The position numbers and the translations under genes were made by a program. This document shows positions 35,943 through 48,432 of a stretch of 64,000 nt of DNA, piece after piece; position 1 is the stretch's first letter; each line of letters begins with the position of its first letter. The notes beneath the pieces are model-generated. The model did no database searches and was not told where the DNA came from. It was given only the letters and a program-made list of their open reading frames with translations. This DNA is from Acanthaster planci (lineage: Eukaryota > Echinodermata > Asteroidea > Valvatida > Acanthasteridae). The stretch spans positions 1,390,135 through 1,454,134 of the forward strand of contig NW_019091355.1 of the NCBI RefSeq assembly GCF_001949145.1. The letters are read 5' to 3'.

Positions 35943-38442
35943 TGCGGAGAAACAACATTTTTACATATTTTGGAGGTTTGGGGTTTTATTGTTGGTGAAA
36001 GAGCTTTCTTTGAATCCTCCTATGCTCATTTGGAGAAAAAAGTTGTCTTTCAGTCAAAATGAGTTTTTAACAGTTTGGAATCGCCTGCCTACATAAAGCG
36101 GAATTCACCAGCTGTGACCACAGAAATGCTGCACTTCGCCAGCTTTTGTTCGTTGACTGAATATGATTGGTCACAGTACCAACCAGAGAAATTATGGCCT
36201 GTGTATAAAATGGGGAGTAAATATAATTGTTGACTTTCTGGCACTGTTACAGTTCAAGCTAGGTTAATTCTTGGATTTCTTATTGCTGATTTCTTTCAGA
36301 TACATATTTTTGATCTGTTCAAAGAAGATTCTTGGTCCCTGAAATTCAATGATGGTGATAGTTGCTACAGTGATTATGGTGATAAAAAAACACGGAACCC
36401 CGTCACAGAACCTGACCATGTCCCCTTTAAAACACTTGGGCAGTTAGCCTGTCTCCACTGAGTTGACCCCTCAAGACCCAGAGGAAGAGAATTTCCTTTG
36501 GATCTTGTCGATTTTGACCAGTGAGGGCATCATATACATGTACTTTGGGTTGATTTTAGCTTCTGTTGCATTCAGTAGGTTACAGCACTTTGTTTTCGTT
36601 GGATTCAGCAGACTTCACTCGTGTTGAATTTGGGTTGGTTGCAAACTCTGCTCCCGAATTCAGGGGACTTTCATTTTGCTGTCTGTGAATTTCATGGGAT
36701 TCAACAGACCTCTAGCCTTTCTTTTGTAGTTCAGTGCCCGTTGAAGTCAGCGGGCTTTGCAGCTTTTTCAGCTCTAGGATTCTGTTTGATACAGCTATGT
36801 TCCTGGGGGGATGAAGTTAGTAAGAGATATGGTTCTTTATTTTGGAATACTTGGCATAAGACTGAGAAAATTGTCATGCAGGGCTTTCACCGGTGGGCAT
36901 GTATAATAGTACAGTACCAAGCCATATGTAAATGCATGCGTTGGTATTGGAAAAGATGAGTTAACAAAATTTGGGGAAACTTCAGGATGAAAATAGTTTG
37001 AACGGAAGAAGAGATTCGTTGACTTGCCCTAATTTAGAAAAAAAAAAGAGTCTTGCACTGGATGATTAGGCTGGCCACGTGGAATCCAGCGCTTGGTCTG
37101 TGAAATTGTGGTTACTCTAAATGTTTCAAAACCCTAGAAATGAACAGGGACAAAGGATGTTAAATATCAAGTTTGAAAATGCTAACCCGTACCTATTTGC
37201 TGGATTTCAGATCTGAAATTTGGTGATAGTTTGTGACAACCAATAGGTCGAGAGAAAAGTGTTGAATAAATATGAATAGCACGTTGAAGTTTACTCACAC
37301 TAGAGGGGAAATACACTCAACATTACATAAATGTACAGCAACAGTGTTATTCTTAAACCTTGGAGTGGATTTCAAAAACGGCCTTGAGGGAGTGAGGCAG
37401 CCTCCATTCCGTGCGTTACAACTTTCAGGATTGAAATACTCAGCGGTCAGCGTAACTTTGCTTTTCTATCCGATACATAAGTTGTCCCGAGACAAGCGAA
37501 GGTACAATATGTTGCAGCGACCTTTGACTTGAATGGACTGTTTGGGAAAGCGCACGAATCTTTGCGAATGAGAAGTGTATTTAGATGTCGTCAATTTGTG
37601 TTTTAGATATTTTAGTGTGTCCCACAAAAGGTAAAAACCCTTGCGGTTGGCTGTTAGAGTCACCGTTTGGCGAAACACAACCAAAAAGACAAACAAAAGA
37701 GACCATAATTAGTTGACCTTCAGTGACGTGTGTAAAAGTTTCCATTTAATTTGGTTTTGATTGCCTGAACTATTTTTAAAAGCTGAAAACGAGTTCTGAT
37801 GTATGTATTGTGTAGCCGCTAGGATGTTAGGGATTGACTCGAGACTATGGCAACGTGTTGGTCATCGGAACAAGAACTGTTGTCCGGAACAACTTGAAAG
37901 GCCGATGCTTCTCCCGATCCTATTGAAGCTAGACGGACTTTATAACTTCGCACCAACAGCTTTGGGAAAAAAATCCACTTGCCCCACTCTCTTTCGAACC
38001 GAGTGGGATGTGATTGGTCAAGCGAAGTGACGTATAATACTCTGCATGGAGGGGGCGGGTCCTTGCAGACTCAACTTGTTCACCCATTTTGCCCATAATA
38101 TGTTGCAGATGTATTGTAGGTTTTTTTTTGGGGGGGGGTTGTGTGTGTGTGTGTTTTGGGGGTTTCTTTTTGGCGTCCAAGCCTTAAAATGTGGTTTCTT
38201 TGTTCTTGCTTCAGTCATCAAGACGAACTATCTTTCACCAAAAGAGTGATTCGTGACCAACCCTTTCGCTAACCTACACGTACAACGTGATTAAACGCAA
38301 AGGACTGACTGCCTAGGAGGAAACGTGTCCTTTTACTAGTATGAACTATGTGATCTCCATTGTAGATGTTTTAAGTGATGTTAGTGTTCTTTGATGTCTC
38401 CTTTGTTGATTTTTTAAAACGATTATAAATGGTTCAAGGGTT

Positions 38443-38448
38443 AATAAA
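38443..38448 (+). terminator. Candidate polyadenylation signal for the hnRNP gene
   Basis: AATAAA with a GT-rich stretch about 60 nt downstream. It is chosen over the AATAAA at 37265 only on the downstream context, and either could be used. Confidence 0.35.
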
Positions 38449-41400
38449 ATGAGCATTCCTTATGCAGTTAAAGTTGCCAAAGGTTTTTTAATCTAACTTA
38501 TTTATGTGAGCTTGTAAAGGTGTTCTTATGCCATGTATAAAAATGGTTTAATACGCACATGCGTTTCGAAGCAACTTTTCTTAAGACAATCTTATTTAAA
38601 GTGCACTGCCACTGAAAAGTCACATGAACAGCTGCAATTTTTGAACAAGAAGTCTTCTTTTAAAGAAAAGTTAGTTTTTTCTTTTAAGAGGAGTCTTATT
38701 TAAAATTAAAACTTTGGCCAATTAAAGTGCCTTATTTTAAAACTACCAGGTGATTTTAGTACATGTAAATGCGAAACCTGGTGCTTTTTTGTCGATAATT
38801 GGCGACGTTTATATTGTATACTTGTGGAAACTTTCATGGAATATCTCCCTTTTTTTACAAGAAAAGTTGGAAAAAGATCTGATTGGCTGTTGCATTGTTG
38901 TGACTTGTTAATCTGTAGGCCCATGTTGGTTGTTTTGAGGGAAGTTACTGCGCAGTATGGAAGTTTGAAAGCAGCGCGGCGTTTGCTGTTTTGGCGCAAT
39001 CTATTGAATATCTGTTTACGACCTTGCTCTTGCTTATTTATTTCGGGAACGTGCTGAGAAAGCACCGACCCACCACGCCCTATGCGGTCCGGTAAGTCCA
39101 GCACAGCCCTGCAGGTAACCCGTAAACGGAATTGGCTGTGGTTGGTACCTGTGGAAGTGTATTTAAGACATGGTAAGAGAAAAGTTTAATTCGTACGTTC
39201 GGATCAGTGCTGTAGTCAAGACCATCAGAAGACCAGTCACAAGTAACAGGTTGTACAATGACAAAGGAATGCTTTGGTTGCATGTATAAGCTTATACATG
39301 TAGTTACATTTTCTGCCTTTTGTTTTGGTTTGTGACGACCGAATGGTACCACCCAGCATGAGGTTTGTAACCAGAATCCTATACGTGTATATACATACAT
39401 GTACCAGGACACTAATCTCATTTGTTCATTAATTTTGATCAATAGCAAGACTCCTCACTCAGAATACGAGAGTGTCACTCCAAACTCGGACTTCGTAGAA
39501 GACAAAAAAGTGCATTGTCACCATTGAAAATCGTTTATTTCTATTTGGCATTTGAAATAAGCCCTTCAAAACCTCCCCTTAAGTTCTAAAATGAAAGTTG
39601 GAAGTATAGTGCGACAGCATCACACGTCGTCGTCTTGCATGCGGCAAGACACCCAGGATATAGAGATGGATATACAATTATACCAACATCGAGATCGGCG
39701 AGGCGGGAGATTCAGATGTCTCCATGGCAACGGGATGCCATCAATAAACGTGTACGTTTAATTAGAGTCAGCTGGTGAAAGAAGCCCCGACGTTGCTATG
39801 GTAATAATGAAATCGTGACGGTGGCAGACATTCTTCGCAAACAATGGCCAACCAATGTTCATGATACGCGTATGTTCAGAGTATAGGCCTTCAATAATCC
39901 ATGGGAACGTTGCTTAATTAAACTGAGACCTAGAAATGATAGCGCCGAGGCCACGGCAGAGATAGCATTCAGGGAAAATCATTAAAAAGAACCGAATAAG
40001 GTAGAAAAATTATGTATCTTTTCCCCCTGAAATTTCTGTGAACCCTGAATGAAATCGTAGCCAAGAGATTTTTTACAGTCCGTGAAAATATACTTCGCTC
40101 TGTGTTTTCGAACTTGTGTGTTTGCGTGATATTTGGCTGGCTGGTATTACTAGTTAATGTCTATCTCAGCCCAGCGAATTAACCGAATATGCGGTGGGTG
40201 TCGTATCCACGACTACCAACCAGCGCAGGAATACATTACCAGCAGAACCCAGCCAATTCAAACTACACTGTAAAACCGCTCAGGCTTTCCCATCGAGAAT
40301 GTAATGCCGCCGGTTGCTCACAACACATGGGTTAACCATTAACTAGTATGCACTGGGGTATATTAATATGGGTGTACTTTGACCGCTGTGTTTGCTGAGA
40401 CCGAACCCAGGCAGTGCTTAAAAATATGGATTACAACCATTTGTGTCATCAAATACGACATGTCAATTCATGCTAAGTGGAGATATCGGGGAGTCACACT
40501 GCGTGACGTGCAGCATGTGTGTATATCACGAGATTGCATGATGATACGACCAGGTCGACCTCGGAATCCGGTTCACTTGAAAACGCTGCGCCCGTGCGGT
40601 TTTTCCTGCTCAAACATCATTCACACTCGCGTTGTTGACAGCTGGAGTCACTTCCCTGGTTTCTAGTCTTCCATTGGAGTAAAGTAATTCAGACAAGGAA
40701 TTCCCCCGTTGATACAACACAAGCCAGACCAAGGTAGGTCATGATTGCCCCGTCATTTGTATTTTAAACCCACCCAGTCCAAACCCAACAATGTTCCATA
40801 GGCCTATATGGAATTTTATAGGCACTTTTATGGTTTGGGTCTGTGTCGGTCACTCTATGCCACTTTCCTTTGTGTCAAGCTGGTGCCATACTTTGTATAT
40901 ACAGATTTGCATTTATAATTTTAACAGATACTTTGTTATGAATGAAGATTTATTCCTTTCACGGGTAGGTCGGCACCCTTTTCGCCCTACTGCATTTCAG
41001 TTTTATAGATTTTGAACATGAATCAATCACCAACGCCTTTTGATTCTCACCCGTTCTGGGTAAATGACGCTCGAGGCTGGTTCAAGTTCTCCAACAAAAG
41101 GCTGTAAATTGATTTCCAACTGAGGCAACCATGTATGCAAGGTGGACTTGGGTGGCTTGATGAGCCCCCATTGGGAAGAGATATCATTTAAGGGGTTGTT
41201 TTACTTTCTGACAAGCGAATACAATGAACATCTACATTTTAAACTACTAGCTCCGATGTAGCCGTACATCCTAGCCCATGTGGTGCATGCAAACGAGATC
41301 GGGGGGGGGGGGATTTCGATCCGAGCCCCACCCCAAATCCTGAGTGCACCGCTGAGTATGCTACAAAGCCAGTTCGTATTTTTCTTTGTAGCGGTATGGA

Positions 41401-44400
41401 TTTCTGATATAAATGACAGTGACTGTCCAATTATTGTACCGTTGATGCATGTGAACCGTGGCTCACTCTGGCCGGCATCAATGTTCACAACGATTTTCAA
41501 AGTGATTAATTTTATAGGATCATTCTCAGCCTTGGACATTGGGTCAAGACGGTGATCTTTTAATCTCGTTTTAGTACCACACTCCTCCGTGTATAGACCT
41601 AAGTGAGTGAGTGTGTGTGTGTGTTCAACATGAAATAGGAGATGAGTCTGGCACAAACAAGTTTTATTCAGCAACTTCCCAGAAATACGACACCGCAAGG
41701 AAATGGTTGCGGAATCCGGATGGAGAACTGGGCGATGATAGTGAAGGTGTGCTTCACAATTCATTTGTGTACCGTTGTAGTGCAACACCACCCCGGGTTT
41801 CAACCTACATTAATTTTATGCATTGCCTGAAACCATACATAATGTTCTTATATGTAGTGTGAGAAAATTCTTCGATTAAATTCCTTTGTAAGATCACGCA
41901 GAGCGTTAAGTGCCTTGTGTTGTTGATGTAAATAAACTAAATAGTTTGGGAATTACAGGCGATATGGATTCATGATGAACTGGCAAATGTTTTGTTAAAT
42001 TCAATAAAATATGTGCATGAAATTTGCTTACTCAACTGCATGTTTCGAGAAAACAATTTTCCCCTGATTTAAAAGCCTTAACTCTGCCACTTTTAATATG
42101 ACGGTATCGTAATTGGCAGATTCCTCACGCGGATTTGAGTGAAAGGCGAAGATTTGGTAGATATAACAGCAAGTATCACGAGAAAGACAATTAGTTCGTT
42201 GACGTCATGAAATCCATTTTCGCTTTCACTTTAGTCGCCTGGCCCAGCTTGAGCGTGTTTGCCATGATAGTAACGTTCAAGTTGTATTTACTGGCTACAA
42301 AAATTGTCGCATGATGTTGAAGGCGGAAATCTTGTGAGATCATTGCGATTATTAATCGGCCGAGCTGGAGGGAATGGCTCGCGAGGTTGGCTACATTATG
42401 GAAGTGTTTCAGTTTTTGTCTTTTACTTTAAATTCTCTTTGTTTCTTGTCTTTGTTTTTCTTTTTTAATTATTTGTTTACTTTATTCTTTTGTTTTGAGT
42501 TGAGCAAATCGTAATAAAGGAAAGCATGTGGCTGTTCTCAATTTCAGCCGTGCAGATGCAGAAATATGTGACATCAATAAAGTCAAGAGATTTGTAGCCC
42601 TTTCAGCGAAGTGTGGCATAGGGGTCGTGTCTGCTGGGGATCGCACGCAGTCACAGATCGATAACATTTGGGTGACAAATTTGCGAGCCAAACTAAATGG
42701 AGAACATAAATCATGACTATGCTTTGCGCCTTGCCCATTTTGATATATGCCTATTTTGTTTGACGGAATAGCAACAGTTAATTCCATCCTTTAAGATGTG
42801 CTATAAATCCTAGAGCGCGTAAAGTGAGTGGACAATGGGTCTTTCGTGTACTGAATTTAGGGCCTGTATAACAGCTTCGGCATCATCATGTGGGGTCGTG
42901 CTCAGGATTGGCTAATGTAGTGGGTATGGAAAAGGCTTTTTGTATTTTGTCCATGATTCAAATCCCAGACGCTACGACTTGTCTTTGTATTCCAGCAGTT
43001 TCTTGTTGAAAACGATCGGTTTGATGCTGTTTAAGTACCGCCAAGATTTGTTGCCCTAGATTTTTTTTCGAAGGGGAAAAACATGTTGTCGGCTTGAGCC
43101 TAGCTTATTAGTATGACGCCCATATTACACAATACGATGATATATTAACTCCACGTACTTAATATCTGCATTTTTGCTGTGAAGGCTTCCTTTATTAAAG
43201 GCAAAGGGTTTTCTTTTCGGATATATGACACATCACGTATGACGTGTAAAATGCCGTGCACTGATAGTCCATTAGCGTGTGTAATAATTACAAATAAATG
43301 TCATTGTTATAAGAAAAGTTATTTAAGCTTGTTATCCTTCGAAAGTGCACTCCGAAAGGACAAGTTTAGCTACACGTTTTTATTGTGGGTTTGATTTAAA
43401 GGGACAGGTCCGTTGCGATCGTATATACGCACGAGCGGTTTGTAGGGAAGGATTAGTTAATTTTTGAATTGCATATTCACGCCATACACAAGCGACACAA
43501 GGAAAAGAGGAATAGATCTGATGATGTTTTATTCCATTTTGTTGATTGAACCAAAGTAAGAGCAAACACATCGGGTGCGTTGCACGTACAGTTCGTTCCA
43601 TAACAGGGCGTACCTATTCCAAAGTCCACCATTTTCGTCACTAATTTCCGCGAACACCGAAGACAACCATATTGCATTTGTCAGTATCCGGGATTCTATT
43701 TGCACTCGAATATGCGCACAGAGTGTATGCTCAGAACTACATCTGATAAAATGTCAACATTATTGTCTAAAGGAAGACCTCAGATCTAAGAAGGTAATCT
43801 CACACGTCTTTTACAGTCCTATAGTTTCCAAGGAACAATTTGTGATAGTTCACAGCATGTCGTTGAGGTTATATTTGTACCACTCGCTGTGTCAGGTCAC
43901 AGCCAAAGTGACGCTTAATTAACTCTTATCAACTTAACAAAATTCCATATCCATGCATGTTTCCAGTATTTTGAAATATTGGGAACTGTGCGACTTTTTG
44001 CCGTGTTGTCTATATTGGAATTAAAAAATAGTTTTGCTAAACTGTAGGTGAATAGAAATAAACATAACGTGCGAAGGTTGACTTATCGCCATTGGTGGAT
44101 GCTTACATTATCGTTTGAGTCATTTCAGTACTGTTCGCAGTGGCTTAACTACTGGGGGGAGGGGGGCATGTGCCCCTAGCAGATGGGGCAGCTTATATTC
44201 TTGTGGTCCCCCCTTGAAAAAAGGTGCGCATCCCGGGTCAGATATTTAGCCCTATTTCCGCCATCGACTGTTCTGTGCTCATCATGCACATTCTTCTCAA
44301 GGAAACACAAGTAATACCTTTTTTATGATTTGAAGTCAACCTCTGTGGAATCACAATCCCCTTGAAATTGCATAATGACTTCGATCCCGCAAGCCCGATG

Positions 44401-44620
44401 CCACGTGACAGTCGAACTCAGGGTAAAGAAACTAGGACCAACACTTAATTTCTGCGCACTGAGCATGCTCACTTGGCTCAGATTGGGATAGTTCATCTGG
44501 TTTAAACATTGAACATGACCCAGTGTAAAATGCTGGGCCACATAATAGTCACAAATGCAGCACAACCTCTTTTATCGGCCTTTGAAAGCGGTCATAGGTC
44601 TATATTTAATTTACCAAACA
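38449..44620. other. Intergenic DNA without a recognised gene
   Basis: No exon of a known family was found. The longest ORF (200 codons, minus strand 41803-41201) runs through a poly-G repeat (about 41298-41350) and is not gene-like. Another poly-G fragment lies at 44138-44215. A (GT)n microsatellite of modest length occurs near 41608-41622. An upstream non-coding exon of the tetraspanin gene may lie here, unidentified. Confidence 0.5.
41298..41352. repeat. Poly-G interspersed repeat fragment
   Basis: A run of about 12 G followed by GATTTCGATCC and a C-rich segment ending CTGAGTGCACC. This is a typical boundary structure of short interspersed repeats in marine invertebrates. Similar poly-G or poly-C pieces recur in this window at about 6555, 22245, 33080, 44155 and 50030. 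Confidence 0.45.
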
Positions 44621-44635
44621 GGTATATCCATCACC

Positions 44636-44803
44636 ATGGGGCGTAAGACAGAACCCTTGCGCCAGGAGACAGCACAGCAGCCACCGCCCCCCTACACCGT
44701 CAACCAACAGATGAGATACCCCGAAATGAGAGATCAAGGTTACTATTTACAGAGTGTTCCCCAGCAACCCCAGCAGCCTTATGGCAGACCACAACAACCG
44801 CTG
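44636..44803 (+). CDS. Tetraspanin exon 1 (Pro/Gln-rich cytosolic tail)
   Basis: Start ATG in strong context CACCATGG. Encodes 56 aa including PPPPY at 16-20 and several QQPQQP motifs. The donor is GTGGGC at 44804. The frame is open upstream to an ATG at 44555, but a TTTACCAAACAG acceptor at about 44621 suggests the exon begins just before 44636 after a non-coding 5' exon. Confidence 0.8.
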
Positions 44804-47800
44804 GTGGGCATAAGACTTCTTTACATTTAGAGTCCGTGTAGGAACAGTCTCCCAAATGAGATTTAATAAGATAGTGTCTGGTAATTAACTTTCATATGTG
44901 TCTAAAGAGCATGTAATGTTTGAGGAAACCAAACCTACCTATTTGAAAAGAACAAATTCCTTGTCATGTGGAAATTTAAAATCATTGTATTTTTTTTCCT
45001 TCATGAAATAGCCACAGGCACAGCAACAATCTGCGCAGAAACGCCCCCCACAGCAACAGCAGCAGCAACGACCCAGACAACAGCAACAAAAACAACAACG
45101 ACAACAGCAACAACAACGACAACAGAAACAACCAAAGATGCGCCAACAGCAGCAGAAGGTCCAGCAACAACAGCAGCATCAGCAGCACAGAAGGCCGTCG
45201 CTCCGACGGTTTCGAAGGGCCCCACCCGGCGTGGAGGTCAGCCCCTGCATCAAGTACACCCTGTTCTTCCTCAACATGGTCTTCTGGCTACTGGGCGTGT
45301 TCCTGTTGGGGTTCGGAATTTGGGGCGTGGTCTCGAAGGCGTTGGCCAGTGTCGAGGCAATTGCAGAGGTGGGCTGGACTTTGAGTCACTTAACCTCTTG
45401 GGTGTCTATCAAAGATTTTTGTTTTGTTTTCAAAGTGCAGAATCGGAGGGAAAGCGATTGTGATCACCATCACCGCTTCTCCATAATTTGCAAATTTACA
45501 GAAATTGTTATCCCAGACCATTCAAAGGGTATTTTGGCGAGTTTTGCTCACCAAGTTTCTGAAAGCCTTACGTGCATTTTTAAAATGAATTTATGTACCC
45601 AAATGAACGTTGAGGGTGAGCATTCTTCATATGATAGGTGTGGTAAGGGCTGGGTGCTTGAACGAATAAAAATGATTGCGCCCAGCAATCGAACAAACGA
45701 ACTTCAAGATCCCCATTGACCCCTTTACTGGAAGACAGTTTGTCATCTTCAATTTGTGGACGGGATCACCGTAACATTCCAGACTCACTCGTTCCACACT
45801 CAGGTGGCCGGCATCGGCTTCGACCCGATGTATGGCTTCATCATCGTCGGCGCCGTCATCTTCATCTTGGCTACCAGTGGCTGCATCGGAGCTCTCCGAG
45901 AGAACACCTGCATGCTCAAGTTCTTCGCCTACACCCTCATTCTCATCTTCCTAGCCGAGATCACCATCGGTGTGCTGGCTTACTTCTATCAGGACAAAGT
46001 GTTCGCCATTCTGGAGGGCTGGATCAACAGCTCCATCAGAGATTACTATGGTGAGTATACGGCGCGAAATAATTCACATGCTCTCTTTTCAATTTTCTGA
46101 ATTTCGGTTCTGGTTCATTTCACATTAGGCCTAAACATGTGCCTGAGAGTAGCACCTTACTTCATAGTTGATATTTTTGTGTGCGTCATTCTACCTTTAT
46201 ATCACCTAAGCTTTGCTGCTTGTGGGAGGCTTCACACGATGCAATGGAGCTTCGTGAACCTACTGAATGGTATTCACACATTTTACTTAAATCGTGCATG
46301 TCAAACAGGTACCAAATTTGCTGGTCTGTGTGTATCGAAAGATACCATCTGGTGTCAAAAATTATGCCCATGTCAAAAAGGCCTCTCCCTTGTAATCTCT
46401 TGGGTTGAGGGCGCTTTACAGACCTATTTGGAATCGCTCCTATTCGTAATAATGGTACCCTTTGTACCAACTGTAAGGTCACGTCGTACCGTTAGGAAGA
46501 GCACTGAGCTATTATGTGTATGGTCTTTTCACAGACGACCCAGACACGCAATTTATACTCGACGGATTGCAAGAGAACCTTCAGTGTTGCGGTTCAGCCA
46601 ACGGGCCTGCTGATTGGGAGAAAAACATGTAAGAGGTTCAATCATTATGATTAATGGGGGCGGTACCTCACCCTAAAAACCTGTGACCCTGAACAGGGTG
46701 AAATTTGCACTCTGTGAAGCCATGCTCTTTGGCTGTTTCGCACATACCTCATTGTACCATGGTTTAGTGCTACGTCGATTCGAATATTTCGCTATTCGAA
46801 TACTTGACCTTCAATTCGATCGATCGATTCGATTCGATCGGTCTTACCGACCGGCAGACTGTTGCAATAATACACACAATTGTACATTATAATCACTAAT
46901 CACCTCTCACGTCTAGGACTCCAGTCACGATTTAGCAAGATTTAGAGAGGAACAACACTTCTTGCCCTTAAATAAGTTTTAATGAACAAGTTACTTTTTG
47001 AATCATTGTAGGATTTCTGTCACTTTTCATTTGAATCTGCTTGAAGCAAGCCTCCATAATATTTCCTCATTTAAAACAAAAGAAAATTCTCCCTTCATTT
47101 TCATTAATTTGCACTCGAGTATTCAAAATTAGGGATGTAATATTCGAATATTCGATACTCGATCAAATATCCGGATATACCGTGGTTGGACAAATCTGGC
47201 ACAGATGCTTTACATGAACAAGGGCTTCTGCGCGACTGGTATCCAAACCACCGTGTAACTTACTTTCAAGGAATATCATAATTTGGTTCCAGTTAAAAAA
47301 ATCCGTAAGGGTCACTGCTAAAGACCTTTCAATGGTTTCCTGCAAAAAATCATGACTAGGTTCTACTGAATTTTGTGTGTGTCAAGTCGCACCACTCGAA
47401 CAAAACTTGTATTGAAACACGGACGAACGCGCAGTCAGCAAAAAAAGACATGCATGAGATTGGTGTTGGAAAATTATTAACAGATCGGCTTCAGTCCCGT
47501 GTCACCTTTGCAGCTCTGTCCAAAAAGCAACTGCCGAAATTATTGTTGAAAACCTAGGTTGGTTTGAAAATAGTTATTGGACAATAAGCTCCTCGTATAA
47601 GAATAATTTGTTCAGGTAAGCTGTCATTTTGATTTCAAATCGAGCTCCGAGATTGTCGTTTCTCATGATATACAGCATTTACCGAGCTCGAACGTCGTAA
47701 GCTAAGCGCAAATTACCTTTCTACAGAGTTTGAGCATTTTGTTGCTTCATACGAATATAGTGCACAAATGGACTGCATCAAGGCCCTATTCTCACAACAA

Positions 47801-48432
47801 TAATGGTATCAGAGCGTCATGTGCACTATTCCCACTCTCTGCATTTTGGACTTCATTACACACAATAGCATGTGAGTAAACGTTTCGCCCTCTTGCTCTC
47901 GTGTGAAGATCATGTGACGTTATCTTTGACGTCATCTTTGAAGCATCTTTCTCTTGTGATTTGACAAGTATTTAACAGCTATTTCAAAACGTTAATTCCT
48001 TTCCTGTTTCATGAGACAGAAGAGAACCGCTTGCTTCAAGTCTGCGTCGCGTAACCACATTATCCAATCTTTTTCGTAAAAAGTGTGACATGGTCAATTC
48101 GCTTCGCTCTTGCATGCCTTTGTAGATATTTCAACTGCAGCTCACCGGCTCGATCCAAGTGCAGCGTGCCTTACTCCTGTTGTCAGGCAGACCCGGTGGC
48201 CGACGTGGTCAACTATCAGTGTGGCTACGGGGCCCTGGAGCCCCGCGAACCGAGCCAGCCCCGGCCGGACGTCTACTTCACCGGCTGCGTGAACGCCATG
48301 AAGGACTGGTTCATTAGCAACGCTATCGTGCTGGGCGTGGCTGGTGGTGTACTCATCATTATGGAGTGTCTGGTCATTTGCCTAGCCAAGTCGCTGGTCA
48401 ACGACATCGAGTGCGTCAAATCGTACTGGTAG
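44636..48432 (+). CDS. TspanC8-type tetraspanin with long Gln-rich N-terminus, spliced gene
   Basis: Five exons (44636-44803, 45012-45368, 45804-46050, 46535-46628, 48126-48432) join in phase to 390 aa. TM1 lies at about 138-160 (after SPCIKY), TM2 at about 186-206, TM3 at about 214-236, the large loop at about 237-354 and TM4 at about 355-380. The large loop has eight cysteines: CCG at 275-277, C293, C301, C307, C308, C321 and C343, with CSVPYSCC. Eight loop cysteines define the TspanC8 group (Tspan5, 10, 14, 15, 17, 33), whose members escort ADAM10 from the ER and set its substrate choice. YFNCS plus CSVPYSCC is most like Tspan33 by eye. The cytosolic N-terminus (about 137 aa) is far longer than usual, with a PPPY motif at 17-20 and a Gln-rich block at about 57-118. 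Family assignment is strong; the ADAM10 role is inferred. Confidence 0.92.
45012..45368 (+). CDS. Tetraspanin exon 2 (Gln-rich block and TM1)
   Basis: The acceptor ATGAAATAG follows a T-rich tract. The exon encodes about 60 residues dominated by Gln with scattered Arg/Lys, a basic RRFRRA patch just before the membrane, and TM1 (YTLFFLNMVFWLLGVFLLG). Donor GTGGGC. The CAG/CAA repeats lie at about 45047-45185. Antisense Leu/Val ORFs here are shadows. Confidence 0.88.
45047..45185 (+). repeat. CAG/CAA-rich trinucleotide region
   Basis: An impure CAG/CAA/CGA repeat in coding phase, giving the Gln-rich block of the tetraspanin. Interruptions (CGA, AAA, AAG, CCA) are frequent, so it is likely more stable than a pure CAG tract, but length variation between individuals is plausible. 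Confidence 0.75.
45804..46050 (+). CDS. Tetraspanin exon 3 (TM2, small loop, TM3)
   Basis: Acceptor CACACTCAG. Encodes TM2 (YGFIIVGAVIFILATSGCIG), the intracellular ALRENTCML segment characteristic of tetraspanins, TM3 (FFAYTLILIFLAEITIGVLA) and the start of the large extracellular loop. The donor GTGAGT is strong. Confidence 0.92.
46535..46628 (+). CDS. Tetraspanin exon 4 (CCG motif of large loop)
   Basis: Acceptor TCTTTTCACAG, donor GTAAGA. Encodes DDPDTQFILDGLQENLQCCG and the following ADWEKN, the canonical tetraspanin CCG region. In-phase joining to exons 3 and 5 gives ...WEKNIYFNCS..., as in TspanC8 proteins. Confidence 0.9.
46740..47185. repeat. ATTCGAAT-rich repeat region, hAT-like remnant
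   Basis: Clusters of ATTCGAAT, TCGATCGATCG and GATATTCG words occur at 46770-46860 and 47128-47180 within tetraspanin intron 4. TAGTGCTACG (about 46768) and TAGGGATGTA (about 47131) resemble the TAGNGNTG terminal motif of hAT elements. They probably represent degenerate non-autonomous hAT transposon ends. No transposase ORF is present. Confidence 0.4.
48126..48432 (+). CDS. Tetraspanin exon 5 (rest of large loop, TM4, stop)
   Basis: Acceptor CCTTTGTAG. Encodes YFNCS, CSVPYSCC, YQC, TGC, then TM4 (AIVLGVAGGVLIIMECLVI) and a short tail ending VKSYW. It supplies six of the eight loop cysteines. GC-richer than the flanks, as are the other exons. Confidence 0.93.

Larger units (their letters stand above)
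35703..38448 (+). other. Probable 3' UTR of the hnRNP gene
   Basis: No further coding exon is evident. Candidate polyadenylation signals AATAAA occur at 37265-37270 and, followed by GT-rich sequence, at 38443-38448. The true end is uncertain. hnRNP D-type genes are known for long, regulated 3' UTRs, sometimes containing introns, so an extended UTR is plausible. Confidence 0.4.

Noticed and set aside
41201-41803. 200-codon minus-strand ORF
   Set aside because: Runs through a poly-G interspersed repeat and a GT microsatellite; translation is not protein-like.
44982-45225. Leu- and Val-rich antisense ORFs
   Set aside because: Shadows of the Gln-rich CAG/CAA coding repeat of the tetraspanin on the opposite strand.
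46137-46613. 158-codon plus-strand ORF in the tetraspanin gene
   Set aside because: Mostly intron sequence; it overlaps real exon 4 but in a frame that does not join to exons 3 and 5.
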